The notes beneath the pieces were generated by a model. The model searched no databases, was not told the DNA's origin, and worked only from the letters and a program-made list of their open reading frames with translations. A stretch of DNA of 64,000 nt from Prostheceraeus crozeri (Eukaryota; Platyhelminthes; Polycladida; Euryleptidae): NCBI GenBank assembly GCA_907163375.1, contig CAJQUW010015371.1, forward strand, positions 1 through 64,000. The letters are read 5' to 3'. Of this stretch, positions 42,701-51,902 are shown in pieces. Positions within the stretch are counted from its first letter, which is position 1. Every line of letters starts with the position of its first letter. Position numbers and translations under genes: made by a program.

Positions 42701-44085
42701 ATCTTCCATAATTACACTTCTCGTAAGTGTAGTGTAGTTCAATTTCAACGTCTTGATTCACTCTTCACTAAAGCAAAATATGCGAATGAAGAAAAATGGA
42801 TGGTAGCTCAATGCAAGCAGCAGACAAGAGCAGTCAAAGGCATACTTTGACAAGTCTGTTGTGTGAAGTATGCATCACGATCATGTCTGCTATGTGAGGA
42901 CTGTTTGCGATCGATCATCTGGATGGCGTCATGTCAACGGCTTGCACAAATAGTAGATCTCTGTGTATTTATTCATTATTCGTTATATCTGCGCAATTAT
43001 GATCTGTCATTATCACTACGGTCGTACTCCTGACGAAGAGAGGCCGCGAAATAAACTTGCATCAAAATGACGGCGCTATTTTGTCTATTCAAACTGATTG
43101 GGTCACGTCAACCTTGTGCTTTAAAAGCAATTAATTGGATCCTTCCATAAAATAGGGACGTTTAGTAAGCTAAATTAACCTTCTATCTGAGCACAACACG
43201 GATATCTGAAGTCCCTTGATATCAAAAGTTCTCATGTAGGCCAAAAACGGTGAATTATGAGACATGTCGGACACATGAGCAATAACTGCAAAATGGAAAG
43301 CATTCGACGTTAGAATTTTATATTCACAAAGAGCTAAGACCTCAGAAATGTAGTAGAATTTCATAATAGGCCTATCACACAACAATTGTCAGTAAGTGTC
43401 ACGTCCTCAGAACTGTCACTGTCTTGATGTCAACTCGTAGGCACTGGTATCTTCATCAACCAAATCTCGGCCGACATCACAAAACTACTGCAGTCGAAGG
43501 AATGAAAAGGGAAGCGAAACAGTTGTATTTCGATCATTGATCCAGCAGAAAAAACGATGGTTTGTCCCCTCTCGACACAACCAACGCCTACGTACTTTCA
43601 CTCCTATCAGTTTGCGAAACGATGGTAGAACTTCCAGAATATTAGTACTGAATTTTAATTCAAATTGGATCCCAGATTTAGAATTAAGTACTGCACAACC
43701 CTAATTAATTATTTTTCACATTCTAATTTCAATGTTATATCAATGTGATAATTTTGAAGTTTTTTGACAAATTACCTGCATCTTCCAATCTTTCAATGAG
43801 CGAAGCTTCTCTCAAGGAAATAGGCCCCAACTCCACACCTTCACGTGGCTGAAATGCGAATTTTTTTCAAGTTGATGAAGTACCTGTCTATAATTGCCTT
43901 TCAAATTGACTTGCCTGGCCATAATTCGTAGGTATTCCTACAATTCCAATACGCTGTTTATTTCCTTGAACTGGTTTGTCTTGATCCGAAAAGTGAGCAA
44001 TTTTTGAAAAATTCTGTGATGTAGTGGACAATGACCGACTTTCAATTTTGCCTGCGAGTTGATGGATAAATCGAAATGGCTTCAT
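24746..44085 (-). CDS. Arginase (complete, six coding exons, 381 aa)
   Basis: Coding exons 44085-43915, 43848-43776, 39665-39556, 39285-38963, 32219-32115 and 25109-24746 join in frame. The enzyme hydrolyses arginine to ornithine and urea. All metal and catalytic residues are present: H140 (LGGDHS), D163, H165 and D167 (DAHAD), H180 (GNFHGMP), D276 and D278 (SIDIDALDP), E321 (EVNP). They sit at constant offsets from human ARG1 (+39, then +44). The N-terminus (MKPFRFIHQLAGKIESRSLS) is basic and serine-rich, so mitochondrial import is plausible. Intron 1 (43914-43849, 66 bp) has a GC donor (CAG|GCAAGT); the others are GT-AG. A CAG acceptor at 44088 just before the ATG, with a donor at 44215, indicates a 5' UTR exon ending at 44216. 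Introns 2, 4 and 5 are 4.1, 6.7 and 7.0 kb and hold transposons. Confidence 0.97.
25883..26100 (+). mobile_element. tRNA-derived SINE
   Basis: TGGCACACTGGTTTAAGTGC matches an RNA polymerase III A box, and GGTCGAGTCCC about 35 bases later a B box. The body carries GGAAGGGCATCCAGAATAAAA, a segment typical of SINE tails shared with RTE-like LINEs. There is no poly-A, and the right edge is approximate. It lies in arginase intron 5. Confidence 0.75.
26326..27030 (+). mobile_element. 5'-truncated LINE fragment with (TTCATA)n tail
   Basis: The open frame to 26898 is the region after the reverse-transcriptase domain: TLYNAYIRSGLDYCSSVWSP, IDQLERVQKRFVKHLCYLTR and LPTRRTRHTKVF, as in jockey/CR1-type LINEs. 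The fragment ends in repeated TTCATA at 27008-27028, a simple-sequence tail. The missing 5' part is normal truncation at insertion. It sits in arginase intron 5, immediately before another LINE. Confidence 0.85.
27050..31550 (+). mobile_element. Decayed but near full-length LINE (jockey/I-like)
   Basis: In order: a short ORF1 start (PTDPASGQSRRRRISVYSTE, 27060); a Gag-like zinc-knuckle segment at 27682-27948 (CKRCFSWVHSSRSC, CVRCGDFSHLAVNC, CFFCGGGH); a basic helical region at 28153-28338; an endonuclease piece at 28979-29160 (RLLDVKVKIPDGRWLTVISL with YVPP); a linker and RT region at 29400-30780 including WKDGYVPSKWRYSVIRMLPK, YFLPEQSGFLNSRDGIEQAV, LEINRAYDNFWYSGL, SPGSPLSLTLFN and ADDVALYG; and a C-terminal region to about 31500. 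Each block lies in a different frame with many stops between, so it is an old copy. It fills much of arginase intron 5. Confidence 0.8.
31551..33329. other. Arginase introns 4/5 flanking exon 5; no further gene supported
   Basis: Apart from the arginase exon at 32115-32219, overlapping minus-strand frames at 32332-32677 (RRCEGVFPVFSVNEPPKF) look protein-like but match nothing I know. Confidence 0.35.
33330..34120 (+). pseudogene. RTE-type LINE reverse-transcriptase remnant
   Basis: HRTCRGMVGASTDSSTFVRS, then TCGYNDEFMVRVGIHQRF and FSFALDSVTVI, corresponds to the RTE 'G...F.v.vGvHQGs.LSP.LF...mD' block. About 270 bases later comes LCIDDLVLQANIAAVLQR, the 'ADDLVL' box. HQRFDP replaces the usual HQGS, and stops lie between, so it is dead. 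It is in arginase intron 4. Confidence 0.65.
34495..35863. mobile_element. Mariner-like element with ~300-bp terminal inverted repeats
   Basis: The outer ends read TACAGCGTGTCCCAAAAGTC on both strands, with the TA duplications at 34495-34496 and 35862-35863. The inverted match continues almost without change for about 300 bases (34497-34800 against 35560-35861), ten times the usual mariner TIR. The right arm runs into the 5' part of the transposase gene, suggesting the long arms arose by an internal rearrangement or copying event. The high similarity of the arms implies a young element or gene conversion between them. Inserted in arginase intron 4. Confidence 0.92.
34847..35600 (-). pseudogene. 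Mariner-like transposase (DDxD) with altered second catalytic residue
   Basis: One frame holds a helix-turn-helix segment (LRSFGSDRSSVHRVIRKKVI), an in-frame TAG (FAE*VIN, near 35415), then the catalytic domain: LWTDETHYHLDGAV (first D), TTTFKQEGAPPHIKRNVKKF (E where the family has D in 'QDGAPPH'), and WPPRSPDLTTVDFWYWGTLN (third D, about 42 residues on). The substitution of the second acidic residue and the stop mean this copy is unlikely to be active, even though its termini are excellent. Confidence 0.88.
35864..38962. other. Arginase intron 4, nothing further recognised
   Basis: AT-rich. A patch near 38735-38840 (GGGGCCATCCATAAAAGACG) resembles the end of a widespread invertebrate repeat but could not be delimited. 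No coding region is supported. Confidence 0.4.
39360..39505. repeat. Degenerate ~20-24-bp tandem repeats
   Basis: A loose series of units containing GGGGCGCGAATAGAAG, GGGTGCCTATGGAG, GGGCGCCATTGGAGG and GGCACCAGTGGAGG, in arginase intron 3. Confidence 0.5.
40151..40345. mobile_element. Possible piggyBac-like MITE
   Basis: The ends CCTCTTGAGGAC and the inverse of CCTGTTGAGGAC match at 11 of 12. The flank is TTAA on the left and TTGA on the right, consistent with a TTAA target with one change. It is 195 bp with no coding potential, in arginase intron 2. Confidence 0.5.
40385..40850 (+). pseudogene. Unidentified decayed coding sequence
   Basis: A single frame with four or five stops keeps protein-like composition: RVWSVEADSQVALASGECIT, EYTYIPSNVERLQLAIKCFH, LLNPLDDVEVVWHLRTDGNS and IDAKSALSHLLADGMDVRLP. 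I do not recognise it. A retroelement or a dead host gene are both possible. Confidence 0.35.
40850..41200 (-). pseudogene. LINE reverse-transcriptase remnant
   Basis: The minus strand reads SFVKTGVPPGSIFGHTLC, a damaged 'TGVPQGSILGPLLF' box, and shortly after, across a frame change, LIYADDMTIQFS-like sequence, the YADD box. The spacing fits an RT palm domain. It is in arginase intron 2, between two unidentified plus-strand remnants. Confidence 0.5.
41400..41815 (+). pseudogene. Unidentified decayed coding sequence
   Basis: Fragments in one plus frame include DGRDESEHFSLALANWNDEI, KKHLSNFVQGSYSSLLLSSS and AKYYQVFHGVRDI, interrupted by stops. It is possibly related to the unidentified stretch at 40385-40850. 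No family is recognised. Confidence 0.25.
41840..42672. mobile_element. TA-flanked MITE with internal AATAAGAGACGC repeats
   Basis: The left end CCGTATTTCTTTGAATATGA and the inverse of the right end (CCGTATTTCTTTGAATAAGA) match at 19 of 20, flanked by TA on both sides (41838-41839, 42673-42674). About ten copies of AATAAGAGACGC or close variants lie just inside the two ends in direct orientation. There is no transposase. It is in arginase intron 2. Confidence 0.85.
42675..43775. other. Arginase intron 2, nothing further recognised
   Basis: No supported frame, RNA or delimited repeat was found. Confidence 0.4.
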
Positions 44086-44472
44086 GTCTGAAATTAATTG
44101 CAATCGCTTGTTACCTTCGTAGGAAGAGCAAATAAAAAACTTGAATACAGTATTACAGCTTGCAAACTGTCAATTTTGTTCAAACTTCAAATGAACATGG
44201 TCAATTACTAATTACCTGCGAATGCTTGTGAAGTGCCCTGATGCAGATTGAGGTTTTAAACGCTTGGCATTTCAATGTGATTACGTAACAGACAAAAGAA
44301 AAGAATGTTTTAATCTTTATGGAATTCCAGTCAGTGCTGTGATTTTATTGGTTGGATCATTGGCAGTGACCTTGAATCATAAAAGTACAAAAAGCTTTTT
44401 TAAAATAAAATTCGTCAGTAAAAGAAGTTAAAAATATTTCACTCACATCTTGGTTTAGGATCTCACAATCCT

Positions 44473-45470
44473 AACGCAGAGAAATAAGGATGACTCATGC
44501 GCCAAGTTGAGAATTACTGTAATATCCTGTATATTGTCTGTAGGTTATTATTAGATATGCAAAACTATTTATAATCTTTGGAAGTAAGACGCAGAATATG
44601 GAATAGCATAGAGTCAACCATAGACATCGAACAACAACAACTAGGCGACCTTAATGCTTAATGTTCGATGTCTATGGAGTCAACTCAATTGCACAGAGAA
44701 TGCTATACCATTGTTGTAGTCTATAACACATGCTACAGCCATATCAAGTCGATGAGCAACATCATAGTGTAGCAGGTTTCATCTATTGCCCATATTAGGA
44801 AATTGTTGCAATCCGTCGATTTGCTGAGTAAAAGGATGAGTAAAAGGACGCAGAGAAATAAGGATGACTCATGCGCCAAGTTGAGAATTACTGTAATATC
44901 CTGTATATTGTCTGTAGGTTATTATTAGATATGCAAAACTATTTATAATCTTTGGAAGTAAGACGCAGAATATGGAATAGCATAGAGTCAACTCAATTGC
45001 ACAGAGAATGCTATACCATTGTTGTAGTCGATGTCTATGGTTGTAGTCTATAACACATGCTACAGCCATATCAAGTCGATGAGCAACATCATAGTGTAGC
45101 AGGTTGATCTATTGCCCATATTAGGAAATTGTTGCAATCCGTCGATTTGCTGAGTAAAAGGATGAGTAAAAGGACGCAGAGAAATAAGGATGACTCATGC
45201 GCCAAGTTGAGAATTACTGTAATATCCTTTATATTGTCTGTATGTTATTATTAGATATGCAAAACTATTTATAATCTTTGGAAGTAAGACGCAGAATATG
45301 GAATAGCATAGAGTCAACTCAATTGCACAGAGAATGCTATACCATTGTTGTAGTCTATAACACATGCTACAGCCATATCAAGTCGATGAGCAACATCATA
45401 GTGTAGCAGGTTGATCTATTGCCCATATTAGGAAATTGTTGCAATCCGTCGATTTGCTGAGTAAAAGGAT
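44473..45470. repeat. Three ~300-bp tandem repeats upstream of arginase
   Basis: ACGCAGAGAAATAAGGATGA begins at 44473, 44848 and 45174. The units are nearly identical and each ends near GATTTGCTGAGTAAAAGGA. Copy 1 is longer because of the 58-bp insertion at 44619. Copy 2 carries a 12-base piece of the same insertion plus a small duplication at 45028. The array starts about 250 bases upstream of the putative arginase 5' UTR exon end (44216) and so lies in its promoter-proximal region. Confidence 0.92.
44619..44676. mobile_element. 58-bp hAT-like mini-element inside the tandem array
   Basis: The 14-bp ends CATAGACATCGAAC and GTTCGATGTCTATG are perfect inverses. GAGTCAAC flanks both sides (44611-44618, 44677-44684), and the other two array copies lack the insertion, which directly proves it. 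An 8-bp duplication fits the hAT superfamily. Confidence 0.8.
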
Positions 45471-46134
45471 TCGATTTTTCGGAATTTCTTGGAATTAATG
45501 CATTTCTCCAGCAAAATTAGAAAGTCACTTACACATTGACTCCATTTCATCATTGAATTTCTTCCGGTTTACTTTATGCGACGATCAAGACCATTTCTGT
45601 TCACATAGCTGATTTCGAGAATCTGGTCGCTTCTCTAATAATTAAACCACGAAATAAGTCAAAACTAGAAAGGCAGTGGCTGATATCGCAAATGCGCCAT
45701 TAGAAATGAGGTTTCGAGGCTACTTCCACAACTGAGCGTGCACCGTATTTTCATGGGCTGATGCCTCTCGATGAGACTCCAAATCATTCAATGTAACAAC
45801 AAATGTGCATCAAAATGTGTCATGAACCTTTGCTTTGTCTTTCTTTGCCGTATTGGGTTTTCTTCAAATTTATTGATAAATGTCCCTGTCGAAATTGACA
45901 TTTCCTAACTACAAGCTATTCTGAATACAATATCACAGGAAATATGTTGTCAAAAGTTGACTCGAATTTTATCGCTTTATTTGCTGAATGTGGTGTCTAC
46001 GTGTGCATGTGAGTCTGTACTTTTGCTATGTCACATTTAGATTTAAATACAGGCACTTTCAATTAGAAGCGGTAAAGCGATTTAGGCATCGTTTCGCCAG
46101 TAATAACTTGATGCGCAGTAGTCGCCCCAATAAA
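45471..46134. other. No gene seen
   Basis: AT-rich spacer without recognisable features. Confidence 0.4.
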
Positions 46135-46338
46135 TTATAACATGGCGACGAGGATAACCATGAGATGCCTGTCTCTTCGTACAGCCTCATTCACACGCCG
46201 TATGTCAAGGCATATTATCACATCGGATCCGTCCTTCATTGAAGCGACAACAATAGGATTGACCCAATCGGAAGGAGAATGAAGTTTTTCAATGACTTCA
46301 GCGACAGCAACTGACAGCTCATCGAGCCTTCTTAACAT
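46135..46338 (-). mobile_element. Ty3/Gypsy reverse-transcriptase fossil fragment
   Basis: The stretch SDWVNPIVVASMKDGSDVII with LDIRRVNEAVRRDRH is the start of a Gypsy-family reverse-transcriptase domain (the 'S.W..P.V.V.KKDG..R.C.D.R..N..' block). Only a small piece is present, with no recognisable LTRs nearby. It is an old broken fragment. Confidence 0.75.
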
Positions 46339-46959
46339 TTTTCCTTAGAATGTAATTGTTCTCACTTTCTGAGTAACCAGAGAAACACTTATCAAAACTG
46401 TGCTTTAACTGGTATTCACGAAGCAATCCTAGGCCTGTAAAGGCTGTTTTGAACTGGTACTGGTAACGTCTGGAAGTCAAGAGAGTTTACCTTCATCTGA
46501 ATCAACTTCAGATCGATGGAAGTCTGTTTGCTCTTAATGGAATCACCCTCTGCCGTCAAAAAAAAATAAATTCTCTGTCACAGGAAAGACCGGACGGCAA
46601 ATCAACATCAGCCGAGAGTCTTCATAAAAAGTTCAAAATCTTCCACAAACTCAAGCATGTCATGTCTATGCCAGGAAGGCTCTTGATGAGCTGATAGTTG
46701 TCGACATTCCTTTACATCTTAATCTAAATATCATTTGCGATGTCAAGCAATCGACAATCGGTTGAAAAAAGTGCTCTTTTTGCGACAAAATATGCCGCAA
46801 AATTATTTCAAATTTACAATTCCAAAACATTAAAATGAATAAAAGGCAGTCAAAGGTACAGTCACTAAAAATTGTGCATTTGGCATCAGCAGTTGACTTA
46901 ATGTCCCAATAAGCAATTCAATGCAACATTAATTCATGCGGGCAGGAAGGTGAACCCTT

Positions 46960-49410
46960 CAGTGTCTCCCATGCTCAGTGACTTTCTTACCCTGTGCTTA
47001 TCAAAGAATTGACGGGTGTAATCGGCTCTTCGCTTGCCTACGGCTTATTTTTGCACGTTGTCTTATTTTACATATTTCCTTTCCTCTCCGGTGTCCGCAT
47101 CGTGATCTGTTCGTGCTCTGCTCACCTTTCGAGTTGTTTTTTCTCCTATTGTCACCGTGATAAACATTGATGGCCTCATCTCGCATCACCTACTCGCGTA
47201 ACGTACTCTTTGAACTGCGCGCGCTCCTCCCCTAGTCGCTCTATGAGATGACCGATATGGTTTCACCGCTTTCGTACGTGTGTGAAGTTGGCGCAACCAC
47301 TCAGCGCAGCCATTTTTTTTTTACTGTGCCACTCCCAAAAATCACATCAACCACACAATTCGAGGTCGCTGATCATGTGCCACTACTCGGTTTCACGAAA
47401 TTCAGCCTCCTTTGGCCAGAAAACGCAATTCAAATTTCAAATTGGTTGCGCTGTGAAGTTGGCGCAACCAATTTTTCCGACTTTCATAAGTTTAGCGCAT
47501 CAAGCAACAAAACCCATAACAAACGATGAAATATCCATGCCTAATATGTGCCACGCAAAAAATTAATAAAAATAATCAATCTTCATGGAAAAAATCAAGT
47601 TTCAAAATTTTACTTTTGTTCACTTTACTTTCGTTTACTTTCGTTTACTTTACTTTCGTTACTTTAGTTTCAAAATTTGAAACCGAATAGTGGCACATAA
47701 TCAGCGACCTCGAATTGTGTGGTTGATGTGATTTTTGGGAGTGGCACAGTAAAAGCAAAAATGGTTGCGCTGAGTGGTTGCGCCAACTTCACACACGTGC
47801 TTTCGTGCCCTATTTCCGACTGTTGTTATTCACGACCATGTCCAGCCTCCTCACACGTCAGAATCAGTACTGGTTGACCTTGTAGCGTCTCTCCCAATTC
47901 TGACTGCCAAGATCTTGGCTCTCACTGGCAATTTCCCTGACGTTTACTCGACTGGTGACCCTGATGACTCGCCACGAGCTATCCCTGTGCGCATCACTCC
48001 TTGCCAGGGAAACCGGATTCCTTGTTAAGAAGGAAATCTATGTTTCTTCTTCCTGAAAGAGTGGATCATGTATCGTCGATTCGGTGCCTAAAGCGTGTTG
48101 AAATTGTGAAAAAGCAACATACTCCGGTCTCTTCGTTTCAATTCACTTCTTACTCACATCATGCTCACCAATGCTCGATCTCTCAACAGCAAAATTGATT
48201 AACTGTCCTTACTTCTGTCTCAACATGTCCCTCATGTATGTGCTCTCACAGAGTCGTGGTTGGACAGCAATATCCCTGATTCATCTCCATCGGTGGCTAA
48301 CTATGTTACTTAGCGTCAAGATAGACACTGCGGTCATAGTTGTAGCATCACTTGCTATGTTAATTCCCGAACTGAATTTCTCCTTCTCTACATCGAAGAG
48401 CTCAATCTTGTGTTACTGGTGACCTATCATCCCCACTGGAATGATGCGCCAGCTCGTGAGGATGCTATATCAAATGTCTCAATCATTTATGATTTCACCC
48501 CAGTGAAATATGGCCGTAGTATTCGATTTTGTTTGTTTGGTGATTTTAACGACTTTCGAAGATACTCCATTATAATAAGAAACTCCACTGGACTTACTCC
48601 TATCGTCGACTATCCGACGAGAGGCGATCATATTCTTGACAAACTGTACTTTAATTTTGCTGTGAATCAAGCTTCCATCTGTCTCCATCCGCTGGCTAAT
48701 TCGGATCATGCTCTCATTCTGTGGCGAACTACGAAAGACCGTATAATACCTGTCACCACTAAACAGAAGATCAGGAAATTTACGAAATCAAACTGTGCAA
48801 GATCTGTTTGTGCAACTAACTGGTTGATATTGCATCTACCTGTTCATCGACAGATCAGGCCTTTATCAATCAACTTCAGGTCGTTTCTGATTGATGTTTT
48901 CTCTCAGGACAGTCATATTTCGTCAAACTGACAGAAAGGGGTTCAATACTCTCTGAAAATTCTGATCCAGTACCAAAATGAGAACGTCCTAACACCATAG
49001 CAGACTTCCGGCCTATCTCCATGTTGCCCGTAATGTCGAAAAGTTTGAAAAACTTTTCTCTGCTTCCTGCTACCATTTGTAAAACATTCTATCGACGAGT
49101 CACAATTTGGTTTTATTCCTCCTGCTAGATCAGTAACGACACCTACAGAGTTGGTGTTGCATCGAATACTAGAATTCCTCGACTCATCATGTAGTGCTGT
49201 TCGTGTCTTCAGTGTCGACTTTAGTAATGCTTTCGACAAGCTACCTCACTTTGCTATCCTTAATGCTTGTGTGAAAGTTGACATTCCACCGCCAGTAATT
49301 GGGTAGAATGTCAGTTTTCTTGCTGATAGACTTCAAACGGTAGCTGTGAATAATTGTTACTCGTCGTGGGCGTCTGTATCTAGTGTACTTCCTCAGGGTC
49401 ATTAAATAAT
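46960..49410 (+). mobile_element. Decayed LINE (CR1/L2-like), 3'-incomplete, split by a foldback insertion
   Basis: An ORF2 start-like segment (SSRITYSRNVLFELRALLP, near 47180) is interrupted by the 523-bp element at 47276-47798. The endonuclease follows at 48150-48740 (LTNARSLNSKID; HVPHVCALTESWLDSNIPDS; FCLFGDFND; SDHALILW) and then reverse transcriptase at 49000-49400 (ADFRPISMLPVMSK; FSVDFSNAFDKLPHFAIL; WASVSSVLPQGH). Several frameshifts and stops are present. The match ends abruptly at the VLPQG box, so the catalytic YADD half is missing. Confidence 0.75.
47276..47798. mobile_element. Foldback-type element with ~120-bp inverted repeats
   Basis: ACGTGTGTGAAGTTGGCGCA starts the left arm (47276-47398), and its near-perfect inverse ends at 47798. 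A perfect 8-bp duplication GCTTTCGT flanks it (47268-47275, 47799-47806). The central ~280 bases contain a repeated TTTACTTTCG run. There is no transposase. The 8-bp duplication suggests mobilisation by a hAT-type or related enzyme. Confidence 0.88.
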
Positions 49411-50903
49411 ACCGTAGATGATGTCATTAAATGGTCTTCATCTACCTACATAAACCTACATAATGTACAATTGCACCCGGACATTGGACAATGAATAAAC
49501 TTCACGACTCCGACAAAGCAATATTGAACGGTCACATGATTATATTGTGATATTGGAAATAAAAGAACTGTAGGCTACATACAAAATGAACTGAACTAAA
49601 GGCAAACTATGTACACACAAATTTGCAAAATTAGATACATGCAAAATGTGATCTCTGCAAAAAGAAAACTAAATCCCTTGGTGTAAAGATTACACTCTGC
49701 TCATCGTTTTGGTTGACTCTATTTACTAACGGCATATCCCTGATCGTCAGATGATTAGGATGGTATCACTTAGTCAACATGTTCTAATTTTCATAGAGCC
49801 ATTATTCTGTTTCCATCACTGCTTCACAGTTTCGTGCATCATGTTTCAAATCATTGTTATTGTGCATAAGAAACCTAACATGAATGTTTCACCAAAGCGC
49901 CAAGTAGACCTACATATAGGAGCCTATTTCTTATTACCTGTTTCCTTTTCATTGATTTGATTTTGTCTCCAATTTCAGTAGAATGTGAATTTTTATCACT
50001 GTTAATCATTTTCTAATTTTTGTGATTAGCTTCATGAATTACATACATGTTATCCAAGATTATCTTCTTCAGACACCTCAAATTTTTTTTATTGCTCGAA
50101 TTTTATTATTCGAATTATTTCCTGAAATTCTTCTATATAGCTTCTCATGCAATCATATGTAATTTCGCAAAACATGCATGTGCGCAATCGATATTTCGAT
50201 GACACCTCTTGAAAGCTTGAATTCAAAGTGAGTTATCAATTGTATTCTCTCAGAATTAGGGTTAATGAATTTCCATTTGTGTGGAGGAAATTTTAAAACA
50301 AGTTCTTTAGTCCACGGAACTATGGCACTAGCATTCTGATAGTTAAAGTGAGGCTAGCTTGATTCTACGAGTATTTGTCAAGCACCCATGGATAATGATA
50401 GCAAAGATGCAGTTCTTGCTAGGATTGCAGTTGCGCTTCTCAACTTGAATAATGATACAATGAATGACGACATTCGTGCATTCATACGAAATATTTTTTC
50501 TTAAAGTCTCGACAATTTTGAAATATTCTCATGCTCTTTGTTAAGCTCTAATTTCTGTCAATAATACAAGCCTCTCGATTAGCAGTCTCGAAAGTTTTCA
50601 ATCATGGAAATTATTTTGCATATAATTACTTTGCATTTTGCACAGTCTACTTATTAATAGAATTAGTAGCACGTTCACAACAGCAGCATCAATGTATCTC
50701 AATAATTGGTAATTCATTCGTTCTTCTACAACCTCTCACCTTACAATTAGCAAGTACTGTGTAAGTAGTAAAATATGTGGTCATACATCCTTCACATTGC
50801 ACTGGTAAAGATAAAAATATAAGCTGATAAAAATTAATAGAATCATGGCACCTGTATTTGTGCATATGTTATGATGTAACAACAGGATTCTATCTCCATA
50901 GTG
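49411..50903. other. No gene seen
   Basis: AT-rich. A 69-codon plus frame at 49751-49960 has no recognisable features. Confidence 0.4.
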
Positions 50904-51902
50904 CAGTATTGCTGTTTTCGAAATTCGATTTCGAAAGCAGCCCCAAAGTGTTCAAACTAAAAATTCTTTAATTTCGATTACAAAATCATTTGAAAATAAA
51001 ACTATGATTCGCTTTCGATTTTGAAATTCAGATCTCTTCATTTTCGAAGTGCGATTTCGATTTCGAAAATGTTTGTGGTGTGATTTCGATTTCGAAAATT
51101 TCTTTTACATTTTTCGCACTGCAAATCCCATTTCTAAACAATAACTATTTCAACTACTTGCTTTAGATGCTTAGCTCAATAATCATCCCTTGAAAGCATA
51201 GTGCTTGTTTCACGTGTCGTTAGGAAGAATATAAAACCTTAATCGAACAACAAAGGAGTTACATCACGCCATTCACTGACTAGAGACGTTTTTTGACGCT
51301 AAACAATTGGTTTCGCCTGTCCCCTCTGACATGAGATTGAACTTTGAAGTATTCTTATCATGACTGCTTAATTTTTTCCTGAAAGCATGCTGGACTGTAT
51401 AGCTAGTTTCTTATCAAATCAGACTGATCTTGTGCCCCCAGAAATGTGTCAAATCCTAAACCTCATTTATTTGAATGTATGGTGATAATTTGTGAATTAA
51501 AAGTTATTAGCAAAGACAGTGGAGTTTTACATAGTATTTGGTCATTAGTTTTGAAATCAATCCAAAAACTGAAATGGCAAGGAAGAAATTGATATTCTTT
51601 ATTTGATTTTTTAACTGTGGCCTATGTTCAGTATAAAATTAGCAACATAAGAGAACTAATAGTATTACACAGCGAGCATGATAATGATGATGCTGTACGT
51701 CCACTGGAAAACCTAGCTCGGCCAGCTGTCAGGTACACTTAAGAATTCACATCTGTTGCGATTTACTGTAAAATTTCATGTTTTCTATGCGATTACTACT
51801 CCGAAATCTAAAATTTCTGTAATCTCGATAACTAGAGATGTCATTCATATAGTGCGATCATAATTCGAAAATGATAAATTGTGTTCGAAAACAGCACTAC
51901 TC
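50904..51902. mobile_element. Possible non-autonomous element with TTTCGATTTCGAAA repeats
   Basis: AGTATTGCTGTTTTCGAA near 50905 and the inverse of AGTAGTGCTGTTTTCGAA near 51901 match at 17 of 18. The flanks CATAGTG and CATAGTT could be a 7-8-bp duplication. Direct and inverted copies of GATTTCGATTTCGAAA cluster in the first 220 bases. No transposase was seen. Confidence 0.5.

Noticed and set aside
43861-43914. Read-through of arginase exon 1 or use of the GT donor at 43879
   Set aside because: Both reach a stop within ten codons, whereas the GC donor restores the family-conserved GQPREGVELGP junction.
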